64,000 nucleotides of DNA from Gaiellasilicea sp963761905 (GTDB lineage Bacteria > Actinomycetota > Thermoleophilia > Gaiellales > Gaiellaceae), in the NCBI GenBank assembly GCA_963761905.1, contig CAVXIQ010000007.1, positions 1 to 64,000 of the forward strand, in the 5' to 3' direction. This document shows positions 49,168 through 60,233 of the stretch, piece after piece. The notes beneath the pieces are model-generated. The model worked only from the letters and a program-made list of their open reading frames with translations. It had not been told where the DNA came from and searched no databases. The translations under genes were made by a program, and so were the position numbers. Positions within the stretch are counted from its first letter, which is position 1; the number at the start of each line of letters is the position of its first letter.

Positions 49168-50150
49168 CGGCGATGCTCGAGCGCATCCAGGCCACCATCC
49201 GCGAGCACGACCTGCTTGCTCCAGGCGCCGCCGTCACCTGCCTCGTCTCCGGCGGCGCCGACTCGACCTGCCTCTGGCATGCGCTCGGCGCGCTCGGCTA
49301 CCGCGTCTCGGCGGTGCACGTGAATCACGGCCTCCGCGGCGAGGAGTCGGAGGAGGACGCCCGCTTCTGCCGCGATGTGCTCGGCGCCGAGATCATCGAA
49401 CCAAGTTGCAGTCTGTTACTTGGCTCATCGGAGGCCGACCTGCGAGACCTGCGCTACGGTGCGACGGCCGAGCGCGGCCTCCGCGCGACCGGGCACACCG
49501 CCTCGGATCAGGTCGAGACCGTGCTCTATCGCCTCGTCTCCAGCGGGCGTGCGGGCGGGATCAAGCCGAAGCGCGAGGATGGTGTCGTGCGGCCTCTACT
49601 CACCGTCTGGCGGGAGGAGACCGAGGCCTACTGCCGCGAACACGGGCTCCCCTTCCGCGTCGACTCGTCCAACGCCGACTCGAAGCGCGGCCTGATCCGC
49701 GCCGAGCTGCTCCCGCTACTCGAGCGCCTGGACCCCCGTGCGCGCGCCAACCTGCTCGCTCTTGCCGACGAGCAGCCACGTCTGCCGCGGACACTCGAGC
49801 GAACCCTCGTCGAGCTGCTCGCGAAGCGCGAGGGTACGAAGGCCACTGACCTCGGCGGCGGCGTCCGCGCGGTGCGCGAGTACGGCTCGCTGCGACTCGA
49901 AGGGGCGGTCACATGGGGGCCGTGGACGATCGAGTCGGACGTCCCCGGCCTGGAGATCCGAGGCCGCCGCCCGGGGGATCGACTCGCAGGCCGCCGCAAG
50001 AAGGTGCAGGATCTGCTCGTGGACGCGAAGGTGCCAAGGGCCGAGCGCGACGGCTGGCCGCTCGTCGTATCCGGCGACGAGGTCGTTGCCGTACCGGGCG
50101 TCGCCGAGGCGCCGGGCTGGGAAGGAGCGGTGACGTGGAAGCGAGCCTGA
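49164..50150 (+). CDS. tilS: tRNA(Ile)-lysidine synthetase
   Basis: The 328-residue enzyme adds lysine to C34 of the AUA-reading tRNA-Ile. The PP-loop VSGGADSTCLWHAL is near residue 30, followed by NHGLRGEESEEDARF and the conserved RHNRGDSAET-equivalent region here ATGHTASDQVETVLYRL. The C-terminal TilS domain (IRGRRPGDRL and VQDLLVDAKVPRAERD) is present. It is coupled on its 5' side; hpt starts inside its last codons. Confidence 0.95.
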   Translation: MTAMLERIQATIREHDLLAPGAAVTCLVSGGADSTCLWHALGALGYRVSAVHVNHGLRGEESEEDARFCRDVLGAEIIEPSCSLLLGSSEADLRDLRYGATAERGLRATGHTASDQVETVLYRLVSSGRAGGIKPKREDGVVRPLLTVWREETEAYCREHGLPFRVDSSNADSKRGLIRAELLPLLERLDPRARANLLALADEQPRLPRTLERTLVELLAKREGTKATDLGGGVRAVREYGSLRLEGAVTWGPWTIESDVPGLEIRGRRPGDRLAGRRKKVQDLLVDAKVPRAERDGWPLVVSGDEVVAVPGVAEAPGWEGAVTWKRA

Positions 50151-50695
50151 CCGCGGACGAGGGCGTCGGCGAGATCCTGATCGGCGAGCAGGAGCTCCAA
50201 GCGCGCATCGCCGAACTCGGCGTCGAGATCTCCCGCGACTACGCGGGCCGCGATCTGCTCCTCGTCGGGGTGCTGAAGGGCGCCGTCTTCTTCATGGCCG
50301 ACCTGATGCGCGAGCTGACGGTTCCGTGCGAGATCGACTTCATGGCGATCTCGAGCTACGGCGCCGGCACGGACTCGTCCGGCGTTGTCCGGATCCTCAA
50401 GGATCTCGACATCAACATCTCCGGCCGCGACGTCGTCGTCGTCGAGGACATCATCGACTCCGGCCTCACCCTCTCGTACCTGATGCGGAGCTTGAAGGCC
50501 CGCAAGCCTGCCACGGTCGAGATCTGCGCGCTCCTCACGAAGCCCGAGCGTCGCGAGGTCGAGGTGCCCGTCGCCTATGTCGGATTCGAGATCCCGAACA
50601 AATTCGTGATCGGCTACGGGCTCGATTTCGACGAGCGGTACCGCAATCTCCCGTACGTTGCGGTGCTCCACCCGGACCTGATTCCCCCGCATTAA
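50135..50695 (+). CDS. hpt: Hypoxanthine-guanine phosphoribosyltransferase
   Basis: The 186-residue enzyme salvages hypoxanthine and guanine using PRPP. The PRPP loop VVVVEDIIDSGLTLSYL is near residue 95, and the KGAVFFMADLMREL and FVIGYGLDFDERYRNLPYV stretches are family hallmarks. GTG 50135 with AAGGAG upstream is the start and overlaps tilS by 16 nt. tilS-hpt-ftsH is a very common gene order. Confidence 0.96.
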   Translation: MEASLTADEGVGEILIGEQELQARIAELGVEISRDYAGRDLLLVGVLKGAVFFMADLMRELTVPCEIDFMAISSYGAGTDSSGVVRILKDLDINISGRDVVVVEDIIDSGLTLSYLMRSLKARKPATVEICALLTKPERREVEVPVAYVGFEIPNKFVIGYGLDFDERYRNLPYVAVLHPDLIPPH

Positions 50696-50753
50696 GCCTT
50701 TGTGACGCGTACGGACCGCCTCGAATGGGGGTGGTTTCGCGAAGTCAGGCTGC

Positions 50754-50759
50754 TACCCT
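50754..50759 (+). promoter_or_regulatory. Possible -10 box TACCCT upstream of ftsH
   Basis: TACCCT ends 15 nt before GTG 50775, allowing a very short leader. A CCTTTGTGA 9-mer at 50697-50705 sits about 50 nt upstream. Confidence 0.4.
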
Positions 50760-50774
50760 CAGCGCAGACCCCTT

Positions 50775-52720
<1,946 letters not shown>

Positions 52721-52728
<8 letters not shown>

Positions 52729-52762
52729 CCCGACCCTGCCAGCTAGCCCGGGGCCAGCTAGC
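52721..52762. repeat. Three direct copies of CCAGCTAGC
   Basis: Copies begin at 52721, 52739 and 52754. The first spans the ftsH stop and the third carries the stop of the convergent membrane gene. GCTAGC is itself palindromic. The palindrome at 46142 shares CTAGCTAG. Confidence 0.6.
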
Positions 52763-53195
52763 TCGGGTCTTCGCGCCGTCCGACCAGGACGACGATCGCC
52801 AGCGCGGCGACCGCTGCGACGACGCCGAGTGCCTCGATCGCGATTCCTCCTCGCTCGCTGACGTCGACGAGCGCGAGCAGCAACTGCCCGAGCGCGAGGG
52901 CGCCGAGCGCGAGGCCGGCGAGGAGTCCGAGCCGCCGCAGATAGGCGCCCGGCTCGTCGGCCACCGCATCGCGCAACTCGAGCGACCAGTAGCCGAGCTC
53001 CGCCGCGGCGAAGAAGATCGCCGCGAGGGCAGGCGCACGCGAATCGATCGCCTGATCCTGTCCGGCCAGAATGACCGCGTACTCGATCCCGACGAGAAGG
53101 ATCGCAGCGGGGATCGCGGCCGGGAGCCGCAGGAGGAGCCCGATCGCGAGCATGAGCGCGGCAGCAGCGCAGATCGTCGCGCTCCCGCTCTGCAA
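52758..53195 (-). CDS. Hypothetical membrane protein, last gene of the MoxR operon
   Basis: The 145-residue protein from TTG 53195 has about four hydrophobic segments (AAALMLAIGLLLRLPAAIPA, APALAAIFFAAAELGYW and LALGALALGQLLLALVD). The frame stays open upstream into the DUF58 gene, with another hydrophobic stretch (GSVALLGGAGAWLAF) but no ATG, GTG or TTG, so the true start may be non-canonical. I do not recognise the family. Confidence 0.6.
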   Translation of the reverse strand: MQSGSATICAAAALMLAIGLLLRLPAAIPAAILLVGIEYAVILAGQDQAIDSRAPALAAIFFAAAELGYWSLELRDAVADEPGAYLRRLGLLAGLALGALALGQLLLALVDVSERGGIAIEALGVVAAVAALAIVVLVGRREDPS

Positions 53196-53269
53196 CCACG
53201 CCTGCTCCGCGTCGAACGCCAGCCAGGCGCCTGCCCCGCCGAGGAGAGCGACCGATCCGGCCGCTGCGC

Positions 53270-54554
53270 CTAGGCGCGCGCGAGCCGCGCGTGTCGCCGG
53301 AATGCCCTCACCCCCTCGAGCGCCGCATCCAGCGGAACCTCGCCGTCCCAGCTCGCGACCGCGACGCCCAGGCGCTCGTAGCGCGAGCGGAGCTCCTGCC
53401 GGTGGAGCAGCCAGAGACGGTGGGCGAGCCGGTCGGCCTCGCTGTCACCGGCCTGCACGAACGGTTCCGGCGAGACCTCGACGACCGCGAGGTCGTAGCC
53501 GCGCGCGCGCAGATCGAGCAGCGCGGCGACCGAGCGCTCGTCGAGAAGCGGCGTCACCGCGAGCACGAGCGCCTGGGGCGGCAGCGTTCGCGAGGGGATG
53601 ACCGAGACGTCCTTCCAGGCGTAGTTGAAGACGATCTCGGTCTCGAGCAGCGAGTCGACGATCCGGTAGCGCTGAGCGGCTCCCATGCCAGGGACGAGCC
53701 AGCGGAGGATTCCTCCGAACGAGACGATCCCGACCCGGTCGCGCCGCTCGAGGTAGCGCGACGCGAGCGTCGCCGCTGCTCGCACGGCGAGATCCAGCGT
53801 CGACCGTTCGGCATCGCGAGCTTCGGCGAAGCTGTCGAGGAACAGGATCACGTCGGTGTTGCGCTCGGGATGGCGGTCGTTGACGACGAGCTCGCCGCTG
53901 GCGGCGCGGCGCGCGCTCGCCCGCCAGTTGATCGAGCGAAGGCGGTCGCCGGGCGCGAACGGTCGGAGGTCGGCGAACTCGAGGCCGTCGCCCTTCTGCC
54001 GCGCGACCTCGTTGCCCGTGAAGGGTTGCGTCGCCATCGGCGGCACGAGCCGGCGCAGCGTCTCGGGATGAGGGTAGACGCGAAGCGCCCGCTTTCGGTC
54101 GACCGTCTGCTCCCAGACGAGCAGGCCGAAGCGGTCGCGCGCGCGAAGCCTGAGCTCCCCGAGGTCGTAGTTGCCCCAGCGCACGCAGCGAAGCGTCAGC
54201 GCGAGCGTTCGCTCGTCGTCTCGGCCCAGCCGCACGGCGGTCGGATTGTCCCCGTCGACGAGCTCGAGACCGTCGGGGACGACGAGCAGCAGCTCGAGCC
54301 GCTCCACGGGCGCGACCGAGTTGAGCTCGACCTCGAGCAAGAGCTCGTCGCGCTCGAGAGCCCGATCACGGTCGAGCGAGAGCCAGACGCCGACCTGGGG
54401 ATCGCGGTCGAGGCGCAGTCCGAGCGCGAGCGTCACCGCGAACGGCGCAGCGAGCACCGCGAGCTCCGGGCGTCTCGCGGCCAGCGCACCGAGGAGGCCG
54501 GCGGCCGCCAGCGACGGCGTAGGCCGTCACGCGCGGCGAGGCCGAGCGCCTCAT
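53270..54554 (-). CDS. DUF58 domain protein, frameshifted near its N-terminus
   Basis: The repaired product is 427 residues. ATG 54554 (overlapping the MoxR stop) starts MRRSASPRVTAYA; removing one base at about 54512-54521 continues as two membrane segments (AAAGLLGALAARRPELAVLA then FAVTLALGLRL). The conserved DUF58 box FADLRPFAPGDRLRSINWRA and a VWA-like fold follow (DVILFLDSFAEA). DUF58 proteins accompany MoxR ATPases, probably as assembly or maturation partners. Confidence 0.87.
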
Positions 54555-55537
54555 CAGGTCGGAGCGGGCTCTTCTGCGGGCTCTTCCGCTGCGGGCGTCG
54601 GAACCGATTCGAGCAGGTCGCGGACGACATCGTCCGCCGAGAGGCGCTGCACCCAGAGCTCGGGCTTCAGCATCAACCGGTGCGCCAGCGCCGGCACTGC
54701 GATCGCCTTGACGTCGTCCGGCGTGACGAAGTCGCGTCCCCGGAGGGCCGCGCGGCAGCGCGAGAGCTTCAGCAGCGCGAGGCTGCCGCGCGGACTTGCG
54801 CCGACAGCCGTGGAGCCGCTCGTCCGCGTCGCCGCGACGAGGTCGATCATGTAGCGGCCGACGCTCGGCCCGACGTGCACCTGCTCGAGCGAGAGCTGCA
54901 ACTCGACCAGCGCCGGCCCGTCGATCACCGGCCGCAGGACGACCTCGTCCTCGCCGCGGTCGAGCCGCCGCTCGAGGATCTCCCACTCGGCGCCGGCGTC
55001 CGGGTAGCCGAAGCCGACCCGCAGCAGGAAGCGATCGAGCTGGGCCTCCGGCAGCGGATACGTGCCCTCGTACTCGATCGGATTCTGGGTCGCGAGGACG
55101 AGGAACGGCCGCGCGAGGAGATGGGTCGTGCCCTCGATCGTCACCTGCCGCTCCTGCATCGACTCGAGCAGCGCCGCCTGCGTCTTCGGTGGGGCGCGGT
55201 TGATCTCGTCGGCGAGGAGGAGGTTCGTGAAGATCGGCCCGGGGCGGAACTCGAAGTCGCCGTCGCGTTGGTTCCAGATCGACGAGCCCGTCACGTCGGC
55301 GGGCATCAGGTCGGGCGTGAACTGGATCCGCGAGAAGCCGATGCTCGTGACCTGGGCGAAGGATCGTGCCGTCAACGTCTTCGCGAGGCCGGGGTAGTCC
55401 TCGAGGAGCACGTGGCCGTCGGCGAGCAGGCCGAGGAGGACGAGCTCGAGCGCATCGCGCTTGCCGACGACGGCGCGCTCGACCTCGTCCAGGATCCTCG
55501 CGGAGGTCTCCTGAACCTGGGAGAGCGAGACGGTCAC
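54554..55537 (-). CDS. MoxR-family AAA+ ATPase
   Basis: The 327-residue ATPase has a variant Walker A LLEDYPGLAKTLTARS, Walker B LLLADEINRAPPKTQAALLE, sensor region LVLATQNPIEYEGTYPLPEA and arginine-finger DRFLLRV. MoxR proteins are chaperone-like and usually sit with DUF58 and VWA or transglutaminase genes. GTG 55537 overlaps the upstream stop; the longer frame to 55642 is rejected. Confidence 0.94.
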   Translation of the reverse strand: MTVSLSQVQETSARILDEVERAVVGKRDALELVLLGLLADGHVLLEDYPGLAKTLTARSFAQVTSIGFSRIQFTPDLMPADVTGSSIWNQRDGDFEFRPGPIFTNLLLADEINRAPPKTQAALLESMQERQVTIEGTTHLLARPFLVLATQNPIEYEGTYPLPEAQLDRFLLRVGFGYPDAGAEWEILERRLDRGEDEVVLRPVIDGPALVELQLSLEQVHVGPSVGRYMIDLVAATRTSGSTAVGASPRGSLALLKLSRCRAALRGRDFVTPDDVKAIAVPALAHRLMLKPELWVQRLSADDVVRDLLESVPTPAAEEPAEEPAPT

Positions 55538-56055
55538 TAGAGCGCCTCCAGCGAATCGACCATCGTCCGCAGCGAGCTCAGCTCGAGCCCGGGCGCGGCG
55601 CGGTCTCGCGGCGGCTCGCGGTCGGGGCGGACGAGCTCCCACAGCTCCTCGCCGAGGAGGGTGCGAGCAGCATCCGGCTGCCGCTCGAGCTCGATCCCGC
55701 GCCGGGCGACGAGCATCCTGGCCGAGATCCGGCGCAGGACGGGTCGCAGCCGGAAGTGGAGGTCGAAGGCGGTCGTCGTCGACAGCGTCACCTCGCGCTC
55801 GAGCCGGGCCAGCTCAGGCAGAGCGACGTCGTCGCGCTCGCGCACGCGAAGGCCGAGATCGAACGGCGACGCGGCGGCCACGGGATACCGGCGCCGAAGG
55901 ACGCGGATCAGAAAGCCGAGCGAGAGCGAGGCGAGCACGAGGAGGTAGACGTGGAGGGCGAGCTCGGCGCGTCCCGGGACGACGAGCGACACGATGACGA
56001 CCGCAGCAGTCGCGAGCAGCGGCAGAGGCGCGAGGCTGCGGATCCTCCGGATCAC
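55537..56055 (-). CDS. Hypothetical membrane protein
   Basis: The 172-residue protein has two membrane helices near the N-terminus (LAPLPLLATAAVVIVSLVVP and VYLLVLASLSLGFLIRVL) and a cytoplasmic charged domain (ELARLEREVTLSTTTAFDLH). It lies between the DUF4129 gene and moxR with stop/start overlaps on both sides, so it probably belongs to the same assembly. I do not recognise the family. Confidence 0.72.
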   Translation of the reverse strand: MIRRIRSLAPLPLLATAAVVIVSLVVPGRAELALHVYLLVLASLSLGFLIRVLRRRYPVAAASPFDLGLRVRERDDVALPELARLEREVTLSTTTAFDLHFRLRPVLRRISARMLVARRGIELERQPDAARTLLGEELWELVRPDREPPRDRAAPGLELSSLRTMVDSLEAL

Positions 56056-56993
56056 GAGCCGGCCCGCTCGCGCGCGAGCTCGAGCGCCGCCGCGCGCTCG
56101 ATCCTGGCGGCGAGCTCGGCCGCTCGGAGCTCGTCCTGGACCTGCTGGAGCGCGGCGATCGCCTGCTCCTTCATCTCGAGCCCCACCTCATGCTGAGAGA
56201 ACTTAGCCCGTTCGAAGAGCTGGGTGAGACGCCGGACCGCCGGGCGACTGACGGAGAGCTCTCCGAGCATCCGACCCAGATACTCGAGCGGCGCCTCGGC
56301 CGGCCGCCGCGGCAGCCCGTACGCGCCGACCGCACGTTCGAGCCGGGCGTAGGCGGCGATCACCGCTCGACGTGGGTCGCGCTCGGCCCGGAGGTCGTCG
56401 AGCGTCTCCTCCAGCACGTCCGCGAGCGCCTCGGCCAGCGTCGTCTCGTCGAACCCTCGCGCCCGTTTGCGCGCCTTCGCGGACCACCAGGCAGCCGCGA
56501 TGCCACCCACGGCGAGAAGGCTCACGATCAGAACGGGGATCAGGGCGAACTCGGGCGTATAGCGTCCTTCGTCCGGGCCGGTGCCGCCTGCGTCGGCTTC
56601 CGGCGGAGGCTCGATCGTCGGAATCCTGAGGCCGCCGGGATTCTCGGCCTGGTAGCGAACGACGAGGAAGAGGGCGACGAGGAACACACCCAGGATGAGC
56701 AGGCCGGCGAAGCGTCTCTGCTTGCGCTTCCCGAGCGCCCGCTGCTGCGCGATCACGTCCTTGCGCAGGAGCAGGAGGTAGCAGAAGAGGATGACTCCGA
56801 GCCCCATCAGGACGAGGAACAGGCTCAGGAGGACATCGAGCAGGCCATCTGCAGGACGCCGCGTTCCCGCCTGGCCGATCGGCGTCTCGCCGCGCGCGGC
56901 GACGGCGACGATCGCGAGAGCGGCGACCACGCCGACGAAGGTCAGCAGGTTGCCGCGCGTCGAGGAGCCACGCGATCGGGAGCTACTGTCCAT
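56052..56993 (-). CDS. DUF4129-type membrane protein
   Basis: The 313-residue protein has three hydrophobic segments (LLTFVGVVAALAIVAVAA, LLSLFLVLMGLGVILFCYLL and LIPVLIVSLLAVGGIAAAWW) and a C-terminal DUF4129-like domain (AVIAAYARLERAVGAYGLPR, then ETPLEYL-like APLEYLGRMLGEL and LTQLFERAKFSQHEV). DUF4129 commonly follows transglutaminase and MoxR genes. ATG 56993 is divergent from folP with 7 nt between. It is the first gene of the minus-strand operon. Confidence 0.82.
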   Translation of the reverse strand: MDSSSRSRGSSTRGNLLTFVGVVAALAIVAVAARGETPIGQAGTRRPADGLLDVLLSLFLVLMGLGVILFCYLLLLRKDVIAQQRALGKRKQRRFAGLLILGVFLVALFLVVRYQAENPGGLRIPTIEPPPEADAGGTGPDEGRYTPEFALIPVLIVSLLAVGGIAAAWWSAKARKRARGFDETTLAEALADVLEETLDDLRAERDPRRAVIAAYARLERAVGAYGLPRRPAEAPLEYLGRMLGELSVSRPAVRRLTQLFERAKFSQHEVGLEMKEQAIAALQQVQDELRAAELAARIERAAALELARERAGS

Positions 56994-57000
56994 CGCACTA

Positions 57001-57823
57001 ATGAGACGTCCCCCCGTAGAGGAACGTTGGCGGCGGCCCGCGGTGATGGGGATCGTGAACGTGACGCCCGACAGCTTCTCCGACGGCGGCCGGCAGCTCG
57101 ATCCAGACGTCGCGGCGTCACTCGCGCGTGCGATGGCTGGCCGACGGCGCCGCGCTCGTGGACGTGGGCGGCGAGTCGACGCGGCCCGGGGCGGAGCCGG
57201 TCTCGCTCGAAGAGGAGCTGCGTCGCGTCGTGCCGGTGCTCGAGCGGCTCGCGGGCGAGCTACCCCTCTCGATCGACACGACCAAGGCGGAGGTCGCGCG
57301 GCGGGCGCTCGAGCTCGGCGTCGAGCTCGTGAACGACGTGACGGCCCTCCGCTCCGATCCCGAGCTGGCCGGCGTCGTCGCCGACTCGGGCGCATACCTC
57401 TGCCTGATGCACATGCAGGGCGAGCCGCGAACGATGCAGCTCGCCCCGCGCTACGACGACGTCGCGGCCGACGTCGCGGCTTTTCTGGAGGAGCGGCTCG
57501 CGTTCGCAGTCGACGCGGGAGTCGCCGAGGAGCGAATCTGCCTCGATCCGGGAATCGGCTTCGGCAAGACGGTCGCCCACAATCTCGAGCTCGTGCGCCG
57601 GCTCGACGTCCTGCTCGCGCTCGGACGGCCCGTGCTCGTCGGGCTCTCCCGGAAGAGCATGCTCGGGAAGCTCCTCGGGGACGACCGAGCCACGACCGGC
57701 TCGGCCGCGGCATCGGTCGGTGCCGCGATCGCCGCGTTCGAACGGGGCGCCTCGATCTTTCGCGTCCACGACGTCCGCGAGCACGTGGAGGCGTTGGCGG
57801 CTGCGGCGGCTGTCTCGGCATGA
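57001..57823 (+). CDS. folP: Dihydropteroate synthase, frameshifted
   Basis: The repaired product is 273 residues. It has GIVNVTPDSFSDGGR at residues 17-31, VDVGGESTRPGAEPV, LSIDTTKAEVARRAL and LVGLSRKSMLGKLL, all substrate-binding motifs. One extra base at about 57127-57131 separates SLARA from RWLADGAALVDVGG. It joins pABA to 6-hydroxymethyl-dihydropterin diphosphate. folB is coupled downstream by ATGA. Confidence 0.94.
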
Positions 57824-58170
57824 AGATCGAGCTGTCAGGCATCGAGCTGCACGGCTACCACGGCGTGCTCGCGCACGAGCGGCGGGAGGGTCAGCGCTTC
57901 CTCTTCGACGTCGAGCTCGAGGTCGGCGAGGCCGGTGCCTCGGATCGGATCGAGGATGCCGTCGACTACCGGGACGTCGTCGCGTGTGTCCGCGAGGTGT
58001 CCGACAGCCGCGTCTACCGGGTGCTCGAGGCGCTTGCGGCGGGACTCGCGGCGGCGTTGCTCGAGCGCTTTCCCGTCGAGCGAGTCGAGGTGCGGGTTCG
58101 CAAGCCCGACGTCGTGCTCGATCCTCCCGTCGAACAGGCCGCGGTCAGCGTCGTACGGGAGCGGAGCTGA
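57820..58170 (+). CDS. folB: Dihydroneopterin aldolase
   Basis: The 116-residue enzyme begins with IELSGIELHGYHGVLAHERR and has the catalytic Glu and Lys positions in GYHGVLAHE and VRKPDVVLDPPVEQAAV. It makes 6-hydroxymethyl-dihydropterin. ATG 57820 overlaps the folP stop. Its last 26 nt overlap the 3' end of the convergent subtilase gene. Confidence 0.95.
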   Translation: MKIELSGIELHGYHGVLAHERREGQRFLFDVELEVGEAGASDRIEDAVDYRDVVACVREVSDSRVYRVLEALAAGLAAALLERFPVERVEVRVRKPDVVLDPPVEQAAVSVVRERS

Positions 58171-59732
58171 GCTCGACGCGGTAGCTCGGGTTCGCGATCG
58201 TGCGCGCCCGGCCGGGCGCGACGGTCAGGAAGACCACCAGCGAGCGAGCCGTCCTGTTGGCGTACGTCACGGTCTCCGGCACCTTTCCCGGACGATCGGC
58301 CGTCGCGAGACGGCCGCGTGTGCCCGCCACCGTCCTCACCGCGGAACCGAAGAGCGCAACCCGAACGTCGTCGTCCGAGGAGACCCTGACGGTGAGCGTC
58401 CGACCGCGGGCGAGCGAGACGCGGTACACGTCCCGCGGATCCTCGGTCTCGTCGAGCCCGGCCGTGAACCGCGCCGAGACGAAGGGCTTCGAGGCGGTGA
58501 AGACGCCGCCGGCGACGACGTGCGAGATGTCGTCATTCGGCTCCTGCGGATCGCGCGCGGACAACGGCGCCGCGAGCGCCGCCGGGATGTCGAGCACCCC
58601 GTAGCCGGTTCGCTCGTCGTAACCCGACTGGGCGAGGTCGCGGGCGCTGAACCGGAGCAGATCGGAGAGCTGACCCACCGACATCGCGCCGCGTACGGTG
58701 CGAATCCAGGCGGCGGCCGCGGCGACCATCGGCGCCGAGAAGCTCGTTCCGGCGACGAGATAGTGATTCGTCGGGTCGAGCGGATCCTGGAACGGAAGCT
58801 CTTCGCCGGGGGCCGTCAGGTCGACCGCGGGGCCCGACGACGAGAACTCTGCGGGGCGGCTCGCGCGATCGGAGGCGCCGACCGTGAGGACGTGCGGGTA
58901 GGCCGCGGGGTAGATCGTCGGGTTACCGGAATCGCGCTCGTTCCCGGACGAGGCGACGACGAGCGAGCCGGTGGCGAGGGCGCGCAGGGTGGCCTCGTAG
59001 AGCGAGCGTGAGTTGCCCGGGCCGCCGAGGCTCAGGTTGATCACGCTCGGTCCTGCCGCGATCGCCGCTTCGATTCCGGCGATGACCGAGTCGTCGTCGA
59101 GCTCGTCGCGCACGTCGTAGGTCCGGATCCGCGCCTGGGGGTAGACGCCCTCGCCGCCGACGCCGTTCACCGCCGCCGCGGCCATCGAGGCGACCTCGGT
59201 GCCGTGGTAGTCGTCCCCGTCGGGGCCGCTGACGAACTGGGGGTTGAGGAGCACTGTGTTCGGACGGGAGACGAAGTCGGGATGGACGAGGTCGATCCCG
59301 CTGTCGAGGATCGTGATCGGGAAGCCCGGGCCGGGCGGCTCGACCCGATCGGCGCCGATCGTGCGCAGGTGGTAGCTCAGGTCGGGGGTCGAGAGCGGGT
59401 CGGTGAAGCGAACCAGCGAGTCGCGGCGTCGCGACGGCTCGGCGTAGCGGAGGACGCCGCGACGCTCGAGCTCGGGAACGAGCCGGGCCGCAGCTCGGCC
59501 GGAGAGGCTCCAGAGCCGCAAGCTCGCGCGAGACGAGCCTGCCTCCGCTGGCGCGTACGAGCTGTGCGGCGTGGGTGTCGTCCTTCAGCGCGACGAGCGC
59601 GTCTTCCGACGCCGCCAGCTGGGAGAGCGCCCGGCCGGTCGGTACCGCGGGCGCGAATGCGCCGGCCGTCGCCTCCGACGCGGCTGCGCCGAGCCAGACG
59701 GAGAACGCAGCGGCGAGCGCGAGCACCTTCAC
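58145..59732 (-). CDS. Secreted subtilisin-like serine protease (S8), frameshifted
   Basis: The repaired product is 528 residues. After a signal peptide (VLALAAAFSVWLGAAASEA) come the catalytic Asp in ITILDSGIDLVHPDF, His in YHGTEVASMAAA and Ser in VAGTSFSAPMVAAAAA, then a C-terminal beta domain (DVYRVSLARGRTLTVRVSSD). One extra base at about 59518-59523 breaks the propeptide region (SREL to RLWSLSGRAAAR). GTG 59732 lies 7 nt from TACCGT. It separates folB from folK on the opposite strand. Confidence 0.9.
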
Positions 59733-59739
59733 GGGCACC

Positions 59740-59745
59740 ACGGTA
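59740..59745 (-). promoter_or_regulatory. -10 box TACCGT of a leaderless promoter for the subtilase
   Basis: Minus-strand TACCGT ends 7 nt before GTG 59732 and helps choose this start over GTG 59738. Confidence 0.55.
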
Positions 59746-59766
59746 GCCGGAGACAATGAGAAAACC

Positions 59767-60228
59767 TTGAGAACGACGGCGTACATCGGGCTCGGCTCGA
59801 ATCTCGGGCGCTCGCGGGAGACGATCGAGCGGGCCGTCGCGCTGCTCGGTGGGCACGACGCGATCGACGTCACCGGGATCTCCTCGCTTCGCGAGACGGA
59901 GCCCGTCGGCTTTCTCGACCAGCCGCGCTTCCAAAACGGCGCGGTGCGACTCGAGACCGAGCTGTCCGCGCGGGCGTTGCTCGACGTGCTCCTCGAGGTC
60001 GAGCGCGAGCTGGGCCGTGTCCGTCACGGCCCGCGGTTCGGCCCTCGAACGATCGACCTCGACCTGCTTCTCTACGGCGAGTCGGTCGTCGCGGAGCCGG
60101 GCTTGACGGTTCCGCACCCCCGATTGCACGAGCGACGGTTCGCGCTCGAGCCGCTCCACGAGCTCGACCCGGCGCTCGTCGTCCCCGGGCGCGGCCCCGT
60201 GGCCGAGCTGCTCTCGGAGCTAGACTGA
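59767..60228 (+). CDS. folK: 6-hydroxymethyl-7,8-dihydropterin pyrophosphokinase
   Basis: The 153-residue enzyme has AYIGLGSNLGRSRETIERAV at the start, TEPVGFLDQPRFQNGAVRLE and the HPPK motif RFGPRTIDLDLLLYGE. It makes the pterin diphosphate used by FolP. TTG 59767 is the likely start. The folate genes folP-folB and folK are split here by the antisense subtilase. folE is not in the window. Confidence 0.94.
   Translation: MRTTAYIGLGSNLGRSRETIERAVALLGGHDAIDVTGISSLRETEPVGFLDQPRFQNGAVRLETELSARALLDVLLEVERELGRVRHGPRFGPRTIDLDLLLYGESVVAEPGLTVPHPRLHERRFALEPLHELDPALVVPGRGPVAELLSELD
60221..60226 (+). promoter_or_regulatory. -10 box TAGACT at the end of folK
   Basis: TAGACT ends 7 nt before GTG 60234 and lies in the last codons of folK. 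Confidence 0.45.
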
Positions 60229-60233
60229 ACTGC

